In this document: positions 32,713-44,372 of the stretch, in pieces
How the letters are laid out: each line of letters begins with the position of its first letter
Numbering within the stretch: position 1 is the first letter of the stretch
Source: Prinsepia uniflora
Taxonomy: Eukaryota; Streptophyta; Magnoliopsida; Rosales; Rosaceae
Assembly: GCA_032719365.1 (NCBI GenBank)
Contig: CM064866.1
Coordinates: forward strand, 71,373,028 to 71,437,027
Length of the DNA: 64,000 nucleotides
Direction of reading: 5' to 3'
Program-made: the position numbers and the translations under genes
Notes under the pieces: generated by a model
The model's input: the letters and a program-made list of their open reading frames with translations, nothing else
Told to the model about the DNA's origin: nothing
Databases searched by the model: none

Positions 32713-35643
32713 GGAAAAATTGAAGAAATTGTCCATAAACTAAATCTCAATTATTGGGTTCATCCATAAACTTGATTTTCGAATTTTTTGGTCCCATTCT
32801 TTTAAATGAATCGTTAATTTAGTCTCTGTTAAAAGAACTCAGATTATGTTGAAATCAGGGGCAAAATAGTCTTAAACTCTATATTGGCGCTAGGAAACAA
32901 TGAAGCAGCAGAGGAGGGAATTTTGGCGCCAAATTGGAGACTGTTGTGTTATCCATGATCATTGCTATATGTGTGTGTATGTCCAAATAAGTTATAAATT
33001 AATTTATTATAATAAATAAGAATAATAAATATTTTGACCAAAAATAAATAAATATTGAATTACATAATTTTTTAACTATTGTTCAATCGATATTATTTGT
33101 TTTAGTCTGTTATTTAAAAAAAAAACTACAGACATGTTATTTAAATTCTATATCATTTTTTTTAGAAAAATACATATATATTGTGACAAGTTTGGCAATT
33201 TGGAAGTAATTAATTTACTTGAGATATTTTCATACTCTCTCTCCTAATTTATATGCATATGTAAGTTAGAAAATTAGAAATTTAGAACGATTTGATCGCA
33301 AGGGATGTAGCCACTATAACCTTCAACCCGTTAAAACCATCAATGTAGAATTTAGATGAGAAAGTTTTCAAACATGAAAATTTTCTTATATTTGTGATAA
33401 TGGGTTTCTGTATTATTTATTTTTTTTTTTAAAGATTTATCCATCATGAAAAAAAGTACTTTATCTAATTTGTTGAGTAAAGAATGTATACTTATATATA
33501 AGCATGTATAGGTGAAATAATATGATGCTGGGTGCTTTCTTTCGGCTTTACCCATAAATAAAAATAAAAATTAATTGGACCAAAAAATCCTGAAATAAAA
33601 TATATATATATATATATATAATTCACAATAAATATATATTTAATAACTTCCAAAGGATATTTACGAAAATTGGTAAGCAAATGCAACATCAAACGAAAAA
33701 ATGCAACATCGAAAATTGGTAAAATTGGCTATTTTTAAGTAAGACTGTATGTGGGGTGGGCACGATTCGATACGATACAAAATTGATTGATATCAGAACC
33801 ATACCATTTAATTTAAATTGGTACGATACGATTCAGTATTCCATATTTTGAAAGTGAAACCAGATCGTACCGTAACAATTAAATTCGGTACGGTTTCGAT
33901 TTGAACCACATTTTTGTAGAGGTATGAAATATTATTTTCAACTCCCCTGAGTAATCTCTTGAAAAGTTTTAGTGAGATTCAGATGTCATTGATGAGAGTT
34001 AGCAGCAATGAGAGTTGTATACAGAAGATGAAGTTACAAAGAGGAGTTGACCAAAGCAATGGCATTTATGAAATAGGAGAAGAAGATAAAAGTAAAAGAA
34101 TAATGACCAGTAAGACTCAGCCACCCATAAAAATTAAAGTATTGATTCCTTTGGCTTCAGAATTATCACAACGTAAAATGTTTTAGGAGAGATAAAAAAA
34201 ATAGTAAAGAGTACTACTTAAGAGTTGTAAAATATTGCAGCTAGCAAAGAAAAACATGAAATATGAGCTCCTAAAACAGAAACAAAGGAATAAAAAAATC
34301 AAGATAATGATTACTAGGAAGAAGAATGAAATTATGAAAGATCAGAAGCAATTTCAGTTGGAAGAAAACCATATATAAATTTATATTAGAGAAGAGCTAA
34401 TGAGTAGCAAATTAAATTAGAGAACAAACCATGGATAGCAACCAAGGAGGAAGATGAGTAACAGTGGCAACCGAATCTGCATATCAATTAGAGATTACTC
34501 TTTTGATGATTTCAATTTTAGTTTTACTAAAAAAAGCAAACAAATTGGACCGGCATGCAGAGAACTGAATACTGACCTCAAGATCTATGGCAAACACAGT
34601 GAAATGAGTGATTTTTACCTTAGACAACCCTGCATTTAAGTGGATTAAAATAACCCATTAACGAATTAGATTGAAGAAAATCAATATCAGACCCATGCTC
34701 TCTTCTGTTTGGTTTCCGAGAAAGTACCAGAAACAAGAAAAGAAAAGCAAACAAGGAACCGAACCCGATAAATCCTAATTCTTCCATTCAATGTCACGTT
34801 TTGCTTCGGAAAACCAAACAGACCATGGAAAGTTGGACACGATACAATAAAAACTTAAAAAGAAGAAAAATTTGAAGGAGAAAGCTTCATTACATAGTGA
34901 TAGCAGCACAGCAGTGGCAGAACTGAAGAGAACGAAGAAATTTGCCCCTCAAATTATCTTCAGAATAACGGACTGAAAAAAAAAAAGATATGAAATAAGA
35001 GTGATGATGTTTAGTATTGATTGTGTGTTTGGTTTCGTGTTTGAAAGGGGAGGAGAAAAACTAGATCTAGAAGAGGAACTGAGGAAGTGGGTAACAAATT
35101 AACAATGTAACTGGAGCCCTAGTTTTAAGTTTTGATTGTTGGGTATTTTGGTTTTAATTTGATATGGTCAATTTTATACTAAAAGTATAGGATTGCATAA
35201 TCAACTAATAAGAAATAAATTTAATTATTAAAAAAAATTCTAATTCGGTACGGTATCGATACTGGACGGTTTTTCAAAATATCGATATCGAAATCGTACC
35301 GAATTATATCGGTACGGTTTCGATACCGTACTAAACATACCCCGATTTTACTATTCGGTTTTTTTTTAGTATGGTTTGATCTAGAGCAGTACGGTTTCGG
35401 TATTTTGGTTTCATATGCCCAGCTCTAGTGAACGATATTTTTGAACTGAATTGTAATTAAAGATCAATTTGACATAAATTGACAAATATGCCTTCAATTT
35501 TTAACAGAATATGTGATTTTTTTTAACGGATAGACTAAATTAACGATTTGATTAAAGTAATAGAACCAAAAAAGTCGAAAATCAAGTTTAGGGCGAACCA
35601 AATAATTTAGATTTAATTGAGGGACAATTTCTCCAATTTTTCC
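32713..35643. mobile_element. Mutator-like terminal-inverted-repeat element, 2.93 kb
   Basis: The left end (GGAAAAATTGAAGAAATTG, then ATAAACTTGATTTTCGA, then ATCGTTAATTTAGTCT) is repeated in inverted form at the right end. The terminal inverted repeats are about 140 bp. The 9 bp outside the ends are GTTATTATG and ATTATTATG, matching at 8 of 9, as expected for a Mutator-type duplication. No transposase was seen. The centre (34200-35100) includes stretches that on the minus strand look like a plant gene leader or first intron, so it may be a gene-capturing (Pack-MULE) element. Confidence 0.72.
33753..35427. repeat. Nested inverted-repeat element, possibly hAT-type
   Basis: The left end (TGGGGTGGGCACGATTCG) and the right end (ATATGCCCAGCTCTA, minus strand TAGAGCTGGGCATAT) are similar inverted ends. 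Both are followed by clusters of the motif CGGTACGGTTTCGATA and variants (33830-33905 and 35225-35400). Ends with GGGCA and subterminal motif clusters suggest a non-autonomous hAT element. No 8-bp duplication was found. Confidence 0.45.
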
Positions 35644-35652
35644 ATTATTATG

Positions 35653-36189
35653 TTTATGTGATTGTGTTCAATGAAAGAATGCTTGCTACTTGTGTTTACT
35701 TGCATCCCAACCAACTAACCAACCAACATTCCACCATTTAAGTGTGAGATATAAATGACTAAATAGGTTAAATCATCGATCTTTCAAGGGATGATCACAA
35801 ATGTATAACAAAAAGACTCATCCTGCTGGATAGAATGCAAGCATAGTTGATTTATAGTAGAGAAAAGCAAAGAATGCTAAATAAACGAGTCTACTAAACA
35901 TTACAAAGCGAATTGTCAATTGTCTTCAATGGATACAACCAAAGCTTCGTGCATCACTGGAAAGACAGAGGGAGATCAGATGGAGATACAAAAAGACGAA
36001 AAATGAGACAGCACAATCAGATTCAGCACAACATATCTACCTCTCTCTCGCTCATAATCGTAACTAACACATGCACTTAAACACTAATCGTTGTTCTGGT
36101 TGTTGCTTGTGCAATTCAAGCCATCCTGTTTTCCCATCTTCGTCATGTTTGAGTTGTTGCCCGTACAATTCAAGCAATCCGGCATATTT
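35653..36189. other. Downstream region of the trihelix gene
   Basis: Sequence 3' of the trihelix gene on its strand; probably includes its 3' UTR. No other feature seen. Confidence 0.5.
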
Positions 36190-37989
36190 TCAATCTTCTG
36201 GTGGTTGCTTGTGCAACTCAACAGCCCCATCCCCTGAACTTATAAGTCCATTCTTATGTAGCAACTCCAATTCATGAAAGTAGGGGCAACTCTTCGCATT
36301 TCCAGAACGCTTCTTCTCACTTCCCAGCGACCTTTTGAAGTACTTGTTCATGTTTTCCCATTTCTCTTTACACTTCCTTGCTGACCGGTTGTACCCCATA
36401 TCATGCATCCCGAGAGATATCTCCTCCCATATGGGTCCTTTCAAGTTACCTGCAACGCGAAACTTGTGTTCAAAAGCACCCCGAAGAGTTATCAGGGTTT
36501 GAACTTCAGCTTCTGGCCATCTTCTACTAGGTGTTCCATCATTCTTGAGGCTTTGTGCTTCAACTTCTGGCCATCCTCTATTCGTTCCATCAGACTTGAT
36601 TACTATCCTCAGGTCTCCCTTAGTGCCAATATTGTCTGAACTCCCATTTTCTTCCATGCATCGTTGATGGTCATTATTAGGTACTGCTGCTGATACCAGC
36701 AGTGGTGCCAATGTAGTTGCAGGGGGTGCTGATGCTGGTGCTTGTGCTGGTTGGTGGACTTGAATTTCATGGCCCAAATAATTTTGGATAAAGGAAATGA
36801 GGGCAAGGCTCCGAGATGTCTCTTGGGTTCTTATCTCCTGCTCCCTTTTCATTCTGTCTAACTCCTGCTGCTTCCACGCATCTTCTCTTCCTATTCTCTC
36901 TTTCTCCCTCGTTTCAATCATCTCTATCAACTGCTTATGCATCTCCTCCTGCTTCTCCATCACTTTCATTACCAGACTTCTCATAAAAAGCTCAACCCTT
37001 TCAAGCCTCCCTCCCCTCCTCGAGCTTCTCTTTCTCTTCCGCGTCATGGGTTCTGCATCTTCTGTTTTCAAATACTCATCACCGTCATCATCTGGTGACG
37101 AACTGAATGAAAATAGACGAACATTATGTTAAAAATTAAAATGGTATGTAAAGTATATGTAGCTTAACAACATTCTGTTACACTGGCAAGGACCGCAAGG
37201 TGGATTCAGTTCATTTAAACAATGTACTAGGGGAAGCATCACCTATCAGAATTCAAACAACATTCTAATTACTAATTTGTGATCCGTACCAAATTATGTT
37301 CACAGAACACACTACTCAACATCAAATGCAAAGAGCCATGCCACAAGTGACAAGTCATAAGTCCCAAACTCTTTACAGTCTCACAGCATAAGTATGAGAT
37401 ACATTTACAAGCATATAACTGATGTATCTCAATCTCAAAAACCATTATATGCTACCAACAGATTATATTTTTAGTCAGGAATGAAAAAGGATCAGTTACC
37501 AACCTACCAATGTGATTAATTACTAATATAATATAACCAATTGTTACATTCTCATCTAATACGACATGCCGTGTACAAAAGCAGCAGAACGAACACTCAA
37601 ATTATAATAGAGCAAAAGGTTCCTAATTATCCAATATTCCATCTGCTATTGTTAATAAAATAAATAAATCAGGGAAAAAAAACAATCTTGGAGTCAAAGA
37701 TAACAAAGAATCACCTGGACTCGTCCTCCACCTCGTGTTCCCACGTACCTGTACCCGACCCGACTTGGGCCGGGCCACTGTTCCCTAGGTTTGCTGCGTT
37801 GTCCGGGAGCTCGATCGTAGGAGACCTGCCGCTGCTGGACCTGATAGGACGGAGTTTCTGGGGCTGCGAATGAACCACAGCCGTTTGATTGGCGAAGACA
37901 AGGCAGTCTGTGCTATCAGGAAATGGAGCTATGTGCTCGGGAAAGTCTTCGGGATTGGCTACCTGCCGGCCGCCGGTGAAGTCCTCCAT
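36190..37989 (-). CDS. GT-2-type trihelix transcription factor with one DNA-binding domain
   Basis: Two exons on the minus strand: 37715-37989 (ATG at 37987-37989) and 36190-37102. The donor is CAG|GTGATT and the acceptor TTTCATTCAG|TTCG. Together they give 395 residues. Visible parts are an acidic stretch at the splice joint (S-S-P-D-D-D-G-D-E), a basic nuclear-signal-like run R-K-R-K-R-S-S-R-R (about 113-121) and a charged helix likely to form a coiled coil (about 126-190). A Pro/Ala-rich linker follows, then a C-terminal trihelix domain (about 286-375) with R-W-P-E-A-E-V, W-E-E-I, C-K-E-K-W-E-N-M-N-K-Y-F-K and C-P-Y-F-H-E-L. Classical GT-2 proteins have two such domains; the N-terminal one is absent here. 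It should bind GT-element promoters in the nucleus. Targets are unknown. The ATG at 37989 was preferred over an upstream one at about 38016 because it begins the acidic GT-2-like N-terminus; this choice is uncertain. Confidence 0.88.
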
Positions 37990-38349
37990 GACACTGAATC
38001 CCACGGTGGAAGACAACGGTAAAAAGGAGAAATCAAAATTTATTTTTTATATTTATTTAAAAATCAGAAAAATTGACGAAAGTTAGCTGCGGAAGGTGAC
38101 AGCGGCTCGAGGGTTTTGGGTTGAGAGTGGGTGAAAAGGAAACGAATTTTGGTAAATGGACGAAGGTAACATATAAGGTAAAAGGATTTTAAAACTTGAA
38201 TTTACAGAGGTCCTCAATTTGTCAGAGGAGCTCACGTGCCTACTGCGTGCAAGCCTTGACACGTGCCCACTACTAATTTAATATCCCATTCATTCCTCGT
38301 AGTCGTAGTCAATATATCAGCTCCGTGAGTGTAGCTCAATTGTTCATCA
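37990..38349. promoter_or_regulatory. Head-to-head promoter region with two G-boxes
   Basis: Only 360 bp separate the start codons of the trihelix gene (minus) and the first Nudix copy (plus). Two perfect CACGTG G-boxes lie at 38233-38238 and 38260-38265, 27 bp apart, on the Nudix side. G-boxes bind bZIP and bHLH factors. Whether both genes use them is not shown by sequence. Confidence 0.6.
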
Positions 38350-40880
38350 ATGGCTGCCAAAAAGACGCATAGTGAAAGAGAGGAAGTTAAGCTACTGAGT
38401 GCTACCACTGACCATTATGGAGGTGTGATCGTCCAAGTCACGGAGAAAGTGGATCCTGCAATCTTCGTATCTTCTCTCACCTCTTCAATTGAGCATTGGA
38501 AGCTGCAGGTAATTTAATTTAATTTCAATTTCAATATTTTTTTCAATTTTCAACCCAAATCTGTAAGTTCTAAATCATTCATTTTCTATTGGTGTATCAT
38601 AATCTGTTGGAAGGGAAAGAAGGGCGTTTGGATCAAATTGCCTATAGAGCGAGTCAATCTTGTCGAAGCAGCAGTCAAGGTAAAGCTCCACTCCATCTTC
38701 TTAATCTTAATAATTCAATGATTTTCTTCTTAGTGGTGTTTGTCTATACTTTTTACTAATATGTTGGGGCTGGAGTGAATATTTGCAGGAAGGATTCTGG
38801 TACCACCATGCAGAGCCTAATTACTTGATGCTTGTGTATTGGATCCCTCAATCCCTTCATAGTACTCTTCCTGCAAATGCCACACACCGAGTCGGTATCG
38901 GTGCATTTCTCACGAATCAAAATAGAGAGGTAGCTGTAGCCTATAGCCTGTAGCTATACATAATTATAATACGGTAGTACACCAGCCAGCCATTTTTTTT
39001 CCCCGAAGGAACAAAAGGGAACATCTTTATCTTTTATAATGAACCAAAGCTGCAATTTTTATCTAGTTAGAACATGCCATTCACTCTTAACTACTCCACT
39101 TCACACTAACTTTCAATTTTCAATTCTGTTCCTCGCGCCCTTCATTTATGCTTGTTTGTGTGTTTATGTTCATTCCCCTGAACAGTTCAGCTGAGTAACT
39201 GGATGCTAGTCGTTTAAGATTGTGCTGTGCATGGCATAAAAAGTAAAAGAAAGAGAGTAAAAATTTACGTGACATATATCCATGTCTCCTTGTTTTTCTG
39301 AACTTGCATATTCCTATGATTGGCTTATAATGTCTCAAAAGTTATGTCACATCCATTTGTTTAAATTTTAGTGACAATTTTCAGAGAAATTTCATAGTAC
39401 TTAAATTACATGAGACCTTTCACTACATTTATTGTGTTTCATGCTATTGTTTCATGGCTGAGAGTTTGCAGGTTTGTAAATTTTCTATGATAGGTGCTAG
39501 TAGTCCAAGAAAAGGGTGGACAGTATCGGGGGACAGGTGTGTGGAAGCTCCCTACTGGAGTTGTTGATGAGGTGCGTCCATTCCTACAAGCATTGTTTTT
39601 CATTCTAAGAGTTTCATAGTGTAGTCTAGAGACTCGTAAACTATATATTAACTTTGCAGGGAGAAGATATATCAGCAGCTGCTGTTAGAGAAGTCAAAGA
39701 AGAAACAGGAGTGAGTAGTTTCCAGCTCTGTGCATTGTGTGTAAATAATTAGATTAGCTTATTAATGCTGCTTCTTCTTTCTTTTTTATGGTTATCTTTT
39801 TGTTTCAAATTGACTCTGAGTTTGTGGAAGTTCTAGCATTCAGGCATGAAACCTATGATGTTGGCTTAGGATAACTACCTTAGCTTAACTGAAACCACAG
39901 GGTCCTTGTCTATCAATTGGATGAGCCATGTGTAAGCTTATAAACTAAAGTTCGACAACTTAATACAATGATTTGCAATCTTTTGGACTTTCTTCCTGCA
40001 AGCATGAGATACATTTCAACTAAGTTTGCAACATAGTCTACATGATTATTTCATCCGTCTCTGATATTGTTATTCTTGCTATTTGTGGATTAACAAGAAT
40101 TCTGAATATCCTCCCACAAGAGGTTTATTAGGACATGCGTCCATATTACCACTACTGGGATTAAAGCATCTGAATATTCCTGGCTGCATTGTTTTGAAAA
40201 TTTGAGTTTATTTTATGATTCCATTAATATTTCTGTTCTAGGTTTTTTCTTTTGTTCTTTATGGAAATCACATCCTTTCCATCCAAAAAAATTGCAGACA
40301 AAGTCACGTCATTCTTTGAGAAGTCAGATTTATTTTTTCTGTGCTTGTTGAGGCCCCGCTCCTTTGACATCCAGAAGCAGGAACAAGAGATAGAAGCAGC
40401 CAAGGTAATTTTTGGTTAAGGCAGGGTAATATGAACAAACTCTGTGTTATTGTGAGCCTTGACAGCATTTTAAATGACCCTTTTTCTTTAGAGGAATTTT
40501 CAAAAATTCATTTAGTTAACGAACTAAATTAGGAAGAACGCCCCCTCTGATTAAACAATATTGACTTCCTTTTGATGTATGCTTTCTGCAACTGTGTAAG
40601 AGGAAATGGAAGACGTAATCTAAATGCGCTCAGCGTACTCATCTGTTTAGTGTATTAACTTGTGTGTAATGGATTGCAGTGGATGCCATTTGAGGAATAT
40701 GCAGCTCAACTGTTTGTACAAAAATTTGAGCTTCTAAGGTACATGCATGACATATGCAGAGCAAAGATAGATAGGAAGTATACCGGATTTTCGCCAGTCC
40801 CTAGTAGAAGTTATTCTGTTGAGAAGAGCTACTTGTACTTGAATAGTAGCATGGCGCCGAAGAGAAATAGTAATCTCTGA
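38350..40880 (+). pseudogene. Nudix hydrolase copy 1, decayed after exon 5
   Basis: Eight exons align one-to-one with the intact copy downstream: 38350-38508, 38614-38679, 38789-38929, 39494-39571, 39660-39710, 39809-39843, 40298-40404 and 40680-40880. Exons 1-5 are open and include the Nudix box up to G-E-D-I-S-A-A-A-V-R-E-V-K-E-E-T-G. Three lesions follow. The acceptor before exon 6 reads TTTCAA instead of TTTCAG. The donor after exon 6 is GC, not GT. Exon 7 lacks two bases (CAC--GTC against CACAAGTC), giving a TGA six codons later. Normal splicing would yield about 183 residues. Exon 8 remains open, so decay is recent. A truncated product or non-standard splicing cannot be excluded. Confidence 0.82.
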
Positions 40881-40910
40881 TTGTCATTGTCCTTGAAATT
40901 CCGCTGCAGC

Positions 40911-41095
40911 AAGGATTATACCCCAAGTAAATCTTGGGTTGTACCTGTCTTTCATCTTTGTAACAATGTACCAATAAATCTGAACCTGCTCCAATGTGAG
41001 CATTTAAAGAAGGATTATACCCCAAGTAACACTTGTCTTTCACCTTTGTAACAATATACCAATAATCTGAGCTTTTTCCAATGTTAGCATTTAAA
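40911..41095. repeat. Tandem duplication in the 3' region of Nudix copy 1
   Basis: AAGGATTATACCCCAAGTAA starts at 40911 and again at 41010. Each unit ends in AGCATTTAAAG. The units are about 99 and 87 bp; the second lacks a few short segments. They lie just after the stop codon, in the presumed 3' UTR. Confidence 0.9.
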
Positions 41096-41538
41096 GATGT
41101 GTTGAATGGCGTAACAAAAAAATGGAAGTTTGCCTCGTCTTTGGTGCTTGATTCTTGATTATGGATATTTTGATCTAGGGCTCATGCCAAGATGCATGTA
41201 GTTGTTTTATCCACAAGAAAACTTGCTACAATGAAATTACACCGAGGGCAAGTTTTCTTACCGAGGACAAGTTTTCTAGTGAATATATATATATATATAT
41301 AGCAAAGAATGACGTGGAAAATGTTAGCAAATGAGATTACAGAGAAATGTTAGCAAATGAGATTACAGAGAAAACAAAGAGAGAAGGGCAAAATAAAGAG
41401 GCCCACAACTACAGTATAAGCCCATAGCCCATAGCTCATGGCCCCATAGTAACATGATGATCAGTCAAGAGTCACCCGCGTGTTAATCATCGTCGTCGTC
41501 GACATCCGATCCATTGCTGTTGCTAAACATAAGTGGCG
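41096..41538 (+). promoter_or_regulatory. Upstream region of the intact Nudix gene
   Basis: AT-rich sequence with a short AT microsatellite (41284-41300) and a 25-bp direct repeat (AATGTTAGCAAATGAGATTACAGAG at about 41320 and 41345, written here in part only as AATGTTAGCAAATGAG). It must hold the promoter, but no specific element was assigned. Confidence 0.4.
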
Positions 41539-44187
41539 ATGGCTGGCGAACGTGAAAGCCGTGTACGAACGGGAACGGAAAGTGAGTCAAAGCTGCTTGT
41601 TGGTACCAACGATCCGTACGGAGGTGTGATCGTCGAGATCAATGAGCCTATGGACTCTGCGTCCTTCCATTCATTTCTTACCTCTTCCATTGCGCATTGG
41701 AAGCTACAGGTGATCAATTAAATATAATCTGAAATTTATGAATGTAAGTTGGCTTTTTATAATTTATTATTGGTGTGAATATGAATTGTGGTGCAGGGCA
41801 AGAGGGGTATTTGGATCAAGTTGCCTATAGAACGAGTCAATCTTGTTGAAGCTGCAGTGAAGGTCAAGCTCCTATTCTAAATTATCATCATTTAATCATG
41901 CTTAATAATTCATTTATTAAAGCTATGTAATTTATGTGTATAATTAGATGAGCAAGACTACCAGTAGTTAATACATGTTGGGCAAGAAAGGAATGAATGG
42001 ATTGCAAATTGCAGGAAGGATTTTGGTACCACCATGCTGAGCCTAACTACTTGATGCTCGTCTATTGGATTCCTCAGTCCCCTCATACCCTTCCTCCAAA
42101 TGCCTCCCACCGAGTCGGAGTCGGCGCCTTTCTTCTCAATCCTAAAAGAGAGGTGCACCATTTTATCTTTGTATCAGTTTATCTAAATTCTTGTCAGTTC
42201 AAGTTTTTAGCTTCTCAAATGGTCACAAAAATTCCAGCAACTTGTGTAAAGACCCAAATCAATGGGATATATTTATTTTTTCTTTTAACTTATTATCAAC
42301 CGAACCGAAGGCGTTAGTTGTTGTCCAATTAATCAAGTACTTTGGGACATATAGGAATTTTTTTTTTTTGTGTCTTGAAATATGTTGATATTTAGGATTT
42401 AGTCCTAACTACTCCATAGTTATTATCAATTTATAGGCTATGCTGCTCCTTTGGCCATCTTCTCGCTCCACTCACATCACTTCATAATTTGCGAGATGCA
42501 TGTATACGTGTGTATGTTGGTCCAATCTGTTGACATTCTTGGATTGCACGGTTTTGATTGTTTCAGACTTAATATAATTCATTTGAGTAAGTAGGTGTAA
42601 GGTTGCTAGCGAGTCTTCAAGATTGCATGCCGCAGAGGTTTAAATAAGGCATTTTCTCTTCTTACATGCTCTTATTATTGGCTTATTGGTTCTAAAGTGA
42701 GATCCTTTTATTTTATTTCTGATATGTTTGTTTCTAGAAGGATTCATATTTACCTGCAAGGTTTGGGACCTTTCACTATAGTTGTTATTCTCCATGACTC
42801 TGTTCTAATGGCTGGAATTTTTTGAATTGTTAAAATTCACTGGTAGGTGCTAGTAGTCCAAGAAAAGAGTGGATTGTTACAAGGGACAGGTGTGTGGAAG
42901 TTCCCTACAGGAGTTGTAGATGAGGTGTGTGTTCATTCCAGGATAGTTTTCTATTGTCAAAGCAATGGAGTGTAGTTCAAGTCTAACCAACGTTTAAAAC
43001 TTTTATCTTCTCCAGGGTGAAGATATCTGGGCAGCTGCAGTGAGAGAAGTCAAAGAAGAAACAGGAGTAAGTAGAGTTACCATGCATACATATGCAATTA
43101 CACCCTTTAAATTTAAGTGGATGTAATTAATGTGTTTCATTTTCTTTTAATGTTTCTGGGTTTTTGTGGTTTCAGATTGACTCGGAGTTTGTGGAAATCC
43201 TAGCATTCAGGTCCTACTTTTGCTTGAGATAAAACACATTTTATTTATAACTTTATATTTAACCCTTAAATGCAGTCGATAAATTGGGTTGAGCACTCAG
43301 CAGTCCATAAACTAAAATATCAGTTTTCTAGATGGATTTGCAATCCTATAGGACACTAGCACTATGAGCTTGAAACTAGCTCCTGACAACTAAGTCTTTA
43401 AACCCAAAAATAGTCCAGTTAGCCATTAGCAGATCTCTGAAAATGTGACCTAATGTATAAAATAGGTTAAGACTTGTAAATATTCCCGACTGCATTATCT
43501 CAGAAAACGGAGAGATAACTCTGATTCCCCTTAAGTCTATTGTATGGTTCTCTTTGCTCATTTCTTATGTTTATTTCAAGGTTCTTTTTAGCTATTTGGA
43601 AAAGTTATCTTCGTTGTACCTTTCTTTTATAATTTGCAGACAAAGCCACAAGTCGTTCTTTGAGAAGTCAGATTTATTTTTTGTATGCATGATGCGACCT
43701 CTCTCCTTTGACATTCAGAAGCAGGAACAGGAGATAGAAGCAGCCGAGGTAATTTTCCTTATCATTTTCTTTCCGTTTCCCGCTGCACAGTGTATATCCT
43801 CGCTTTCCTCTATTCTTTGTGCAGTGAAACATTTCTTTGTTCATGACTCTATACGAGTATGCCGATGCTGTGAATATAGGTGCTGTACATATCCTGACAA
43901 AGAAGGATAGAAAAATGGAAAGATACAGCACCTAGAGCAGCTCTTGAATCATACACTTACACTTACTTGAAATGGCTTACTTGCAGTGGATGCCATTTGA
44001 AGAATATGCAGCCCAACCATTTATGCAGAAAAACGATTTTCTAGTGTACATCAATGAGATTTGCAAATCAAAGATAGGTGGGCAATATTCTGGGTTTTCT
44101 CCTGTACCTTCAACCAATTTTTCTGGCCACAGCAAGAGCTACTTGTACATGAATAGTATGGCAGCCAAAGAGAGACGGCAGAATTAG
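41539..44187 (+). CDS. Nudix hydrolase, plant ADP-ribose/NADH pyrophosphatase type
   Basis: Eight exons with GT-AG borders: 41539-41709, 41797-41862, 42015-42152, 42847-42924, 43016-43066, 43176-43210, 43640-43748 and 43987-44187. They give 849 bases and 282 residues, the usual length for the Arabidopsis NUDT2/6/7/10 group. Residues about 25-115 form the N-terminal pre-Nudix domain (G-G-V-I-V-E-I, G-V-W-I-K-L-P-I-type G-I-W-I-K-L-P-I, Y-H-H-A-E-P-N-Y-L-M-L). The Nudix box spans residues 147-169: G-V-V-D-E-G-E, then R-E-V-K-E-E-T-G-I, with all metal-binding glutamates present. Known relatives hydrolyse ADP-ribose or NADH and affect redox and immune signalling; the exact substrate here is not readable from sequence. 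No transit peptide is obvious, so cytosolic. The ATG at 41539 matches copy 1 in position. Confidence 0.93.
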
Positions 44188-44372
44188 ACCGTCAGATCAG
44201 CCCTTGAAGTTCTACTCCAGCATGGAGTTTATTTTGTAAATCCAACAAATTAATAAACTTATTTGTGTCTTTGGTAATACGATCTGAAACTGTATGCATT
44301 GTTATAGTTGTAACATTGACCGTGGATAATAAGAAAGAAAAGTTTGCATTTTCTTATTTTGATAGTGTTTAC

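Noticed and set aside
36071..36277. Cys-rich plus-strand frame
   Set aside because: It lies antisense to the 3' end and the last coding part of the trihelix gene and has no recognisable domain.
42191..42388. Frame overlapping the Nudix gene
   Set aside because: It lies within intron 3 of the intact Nudix gene.
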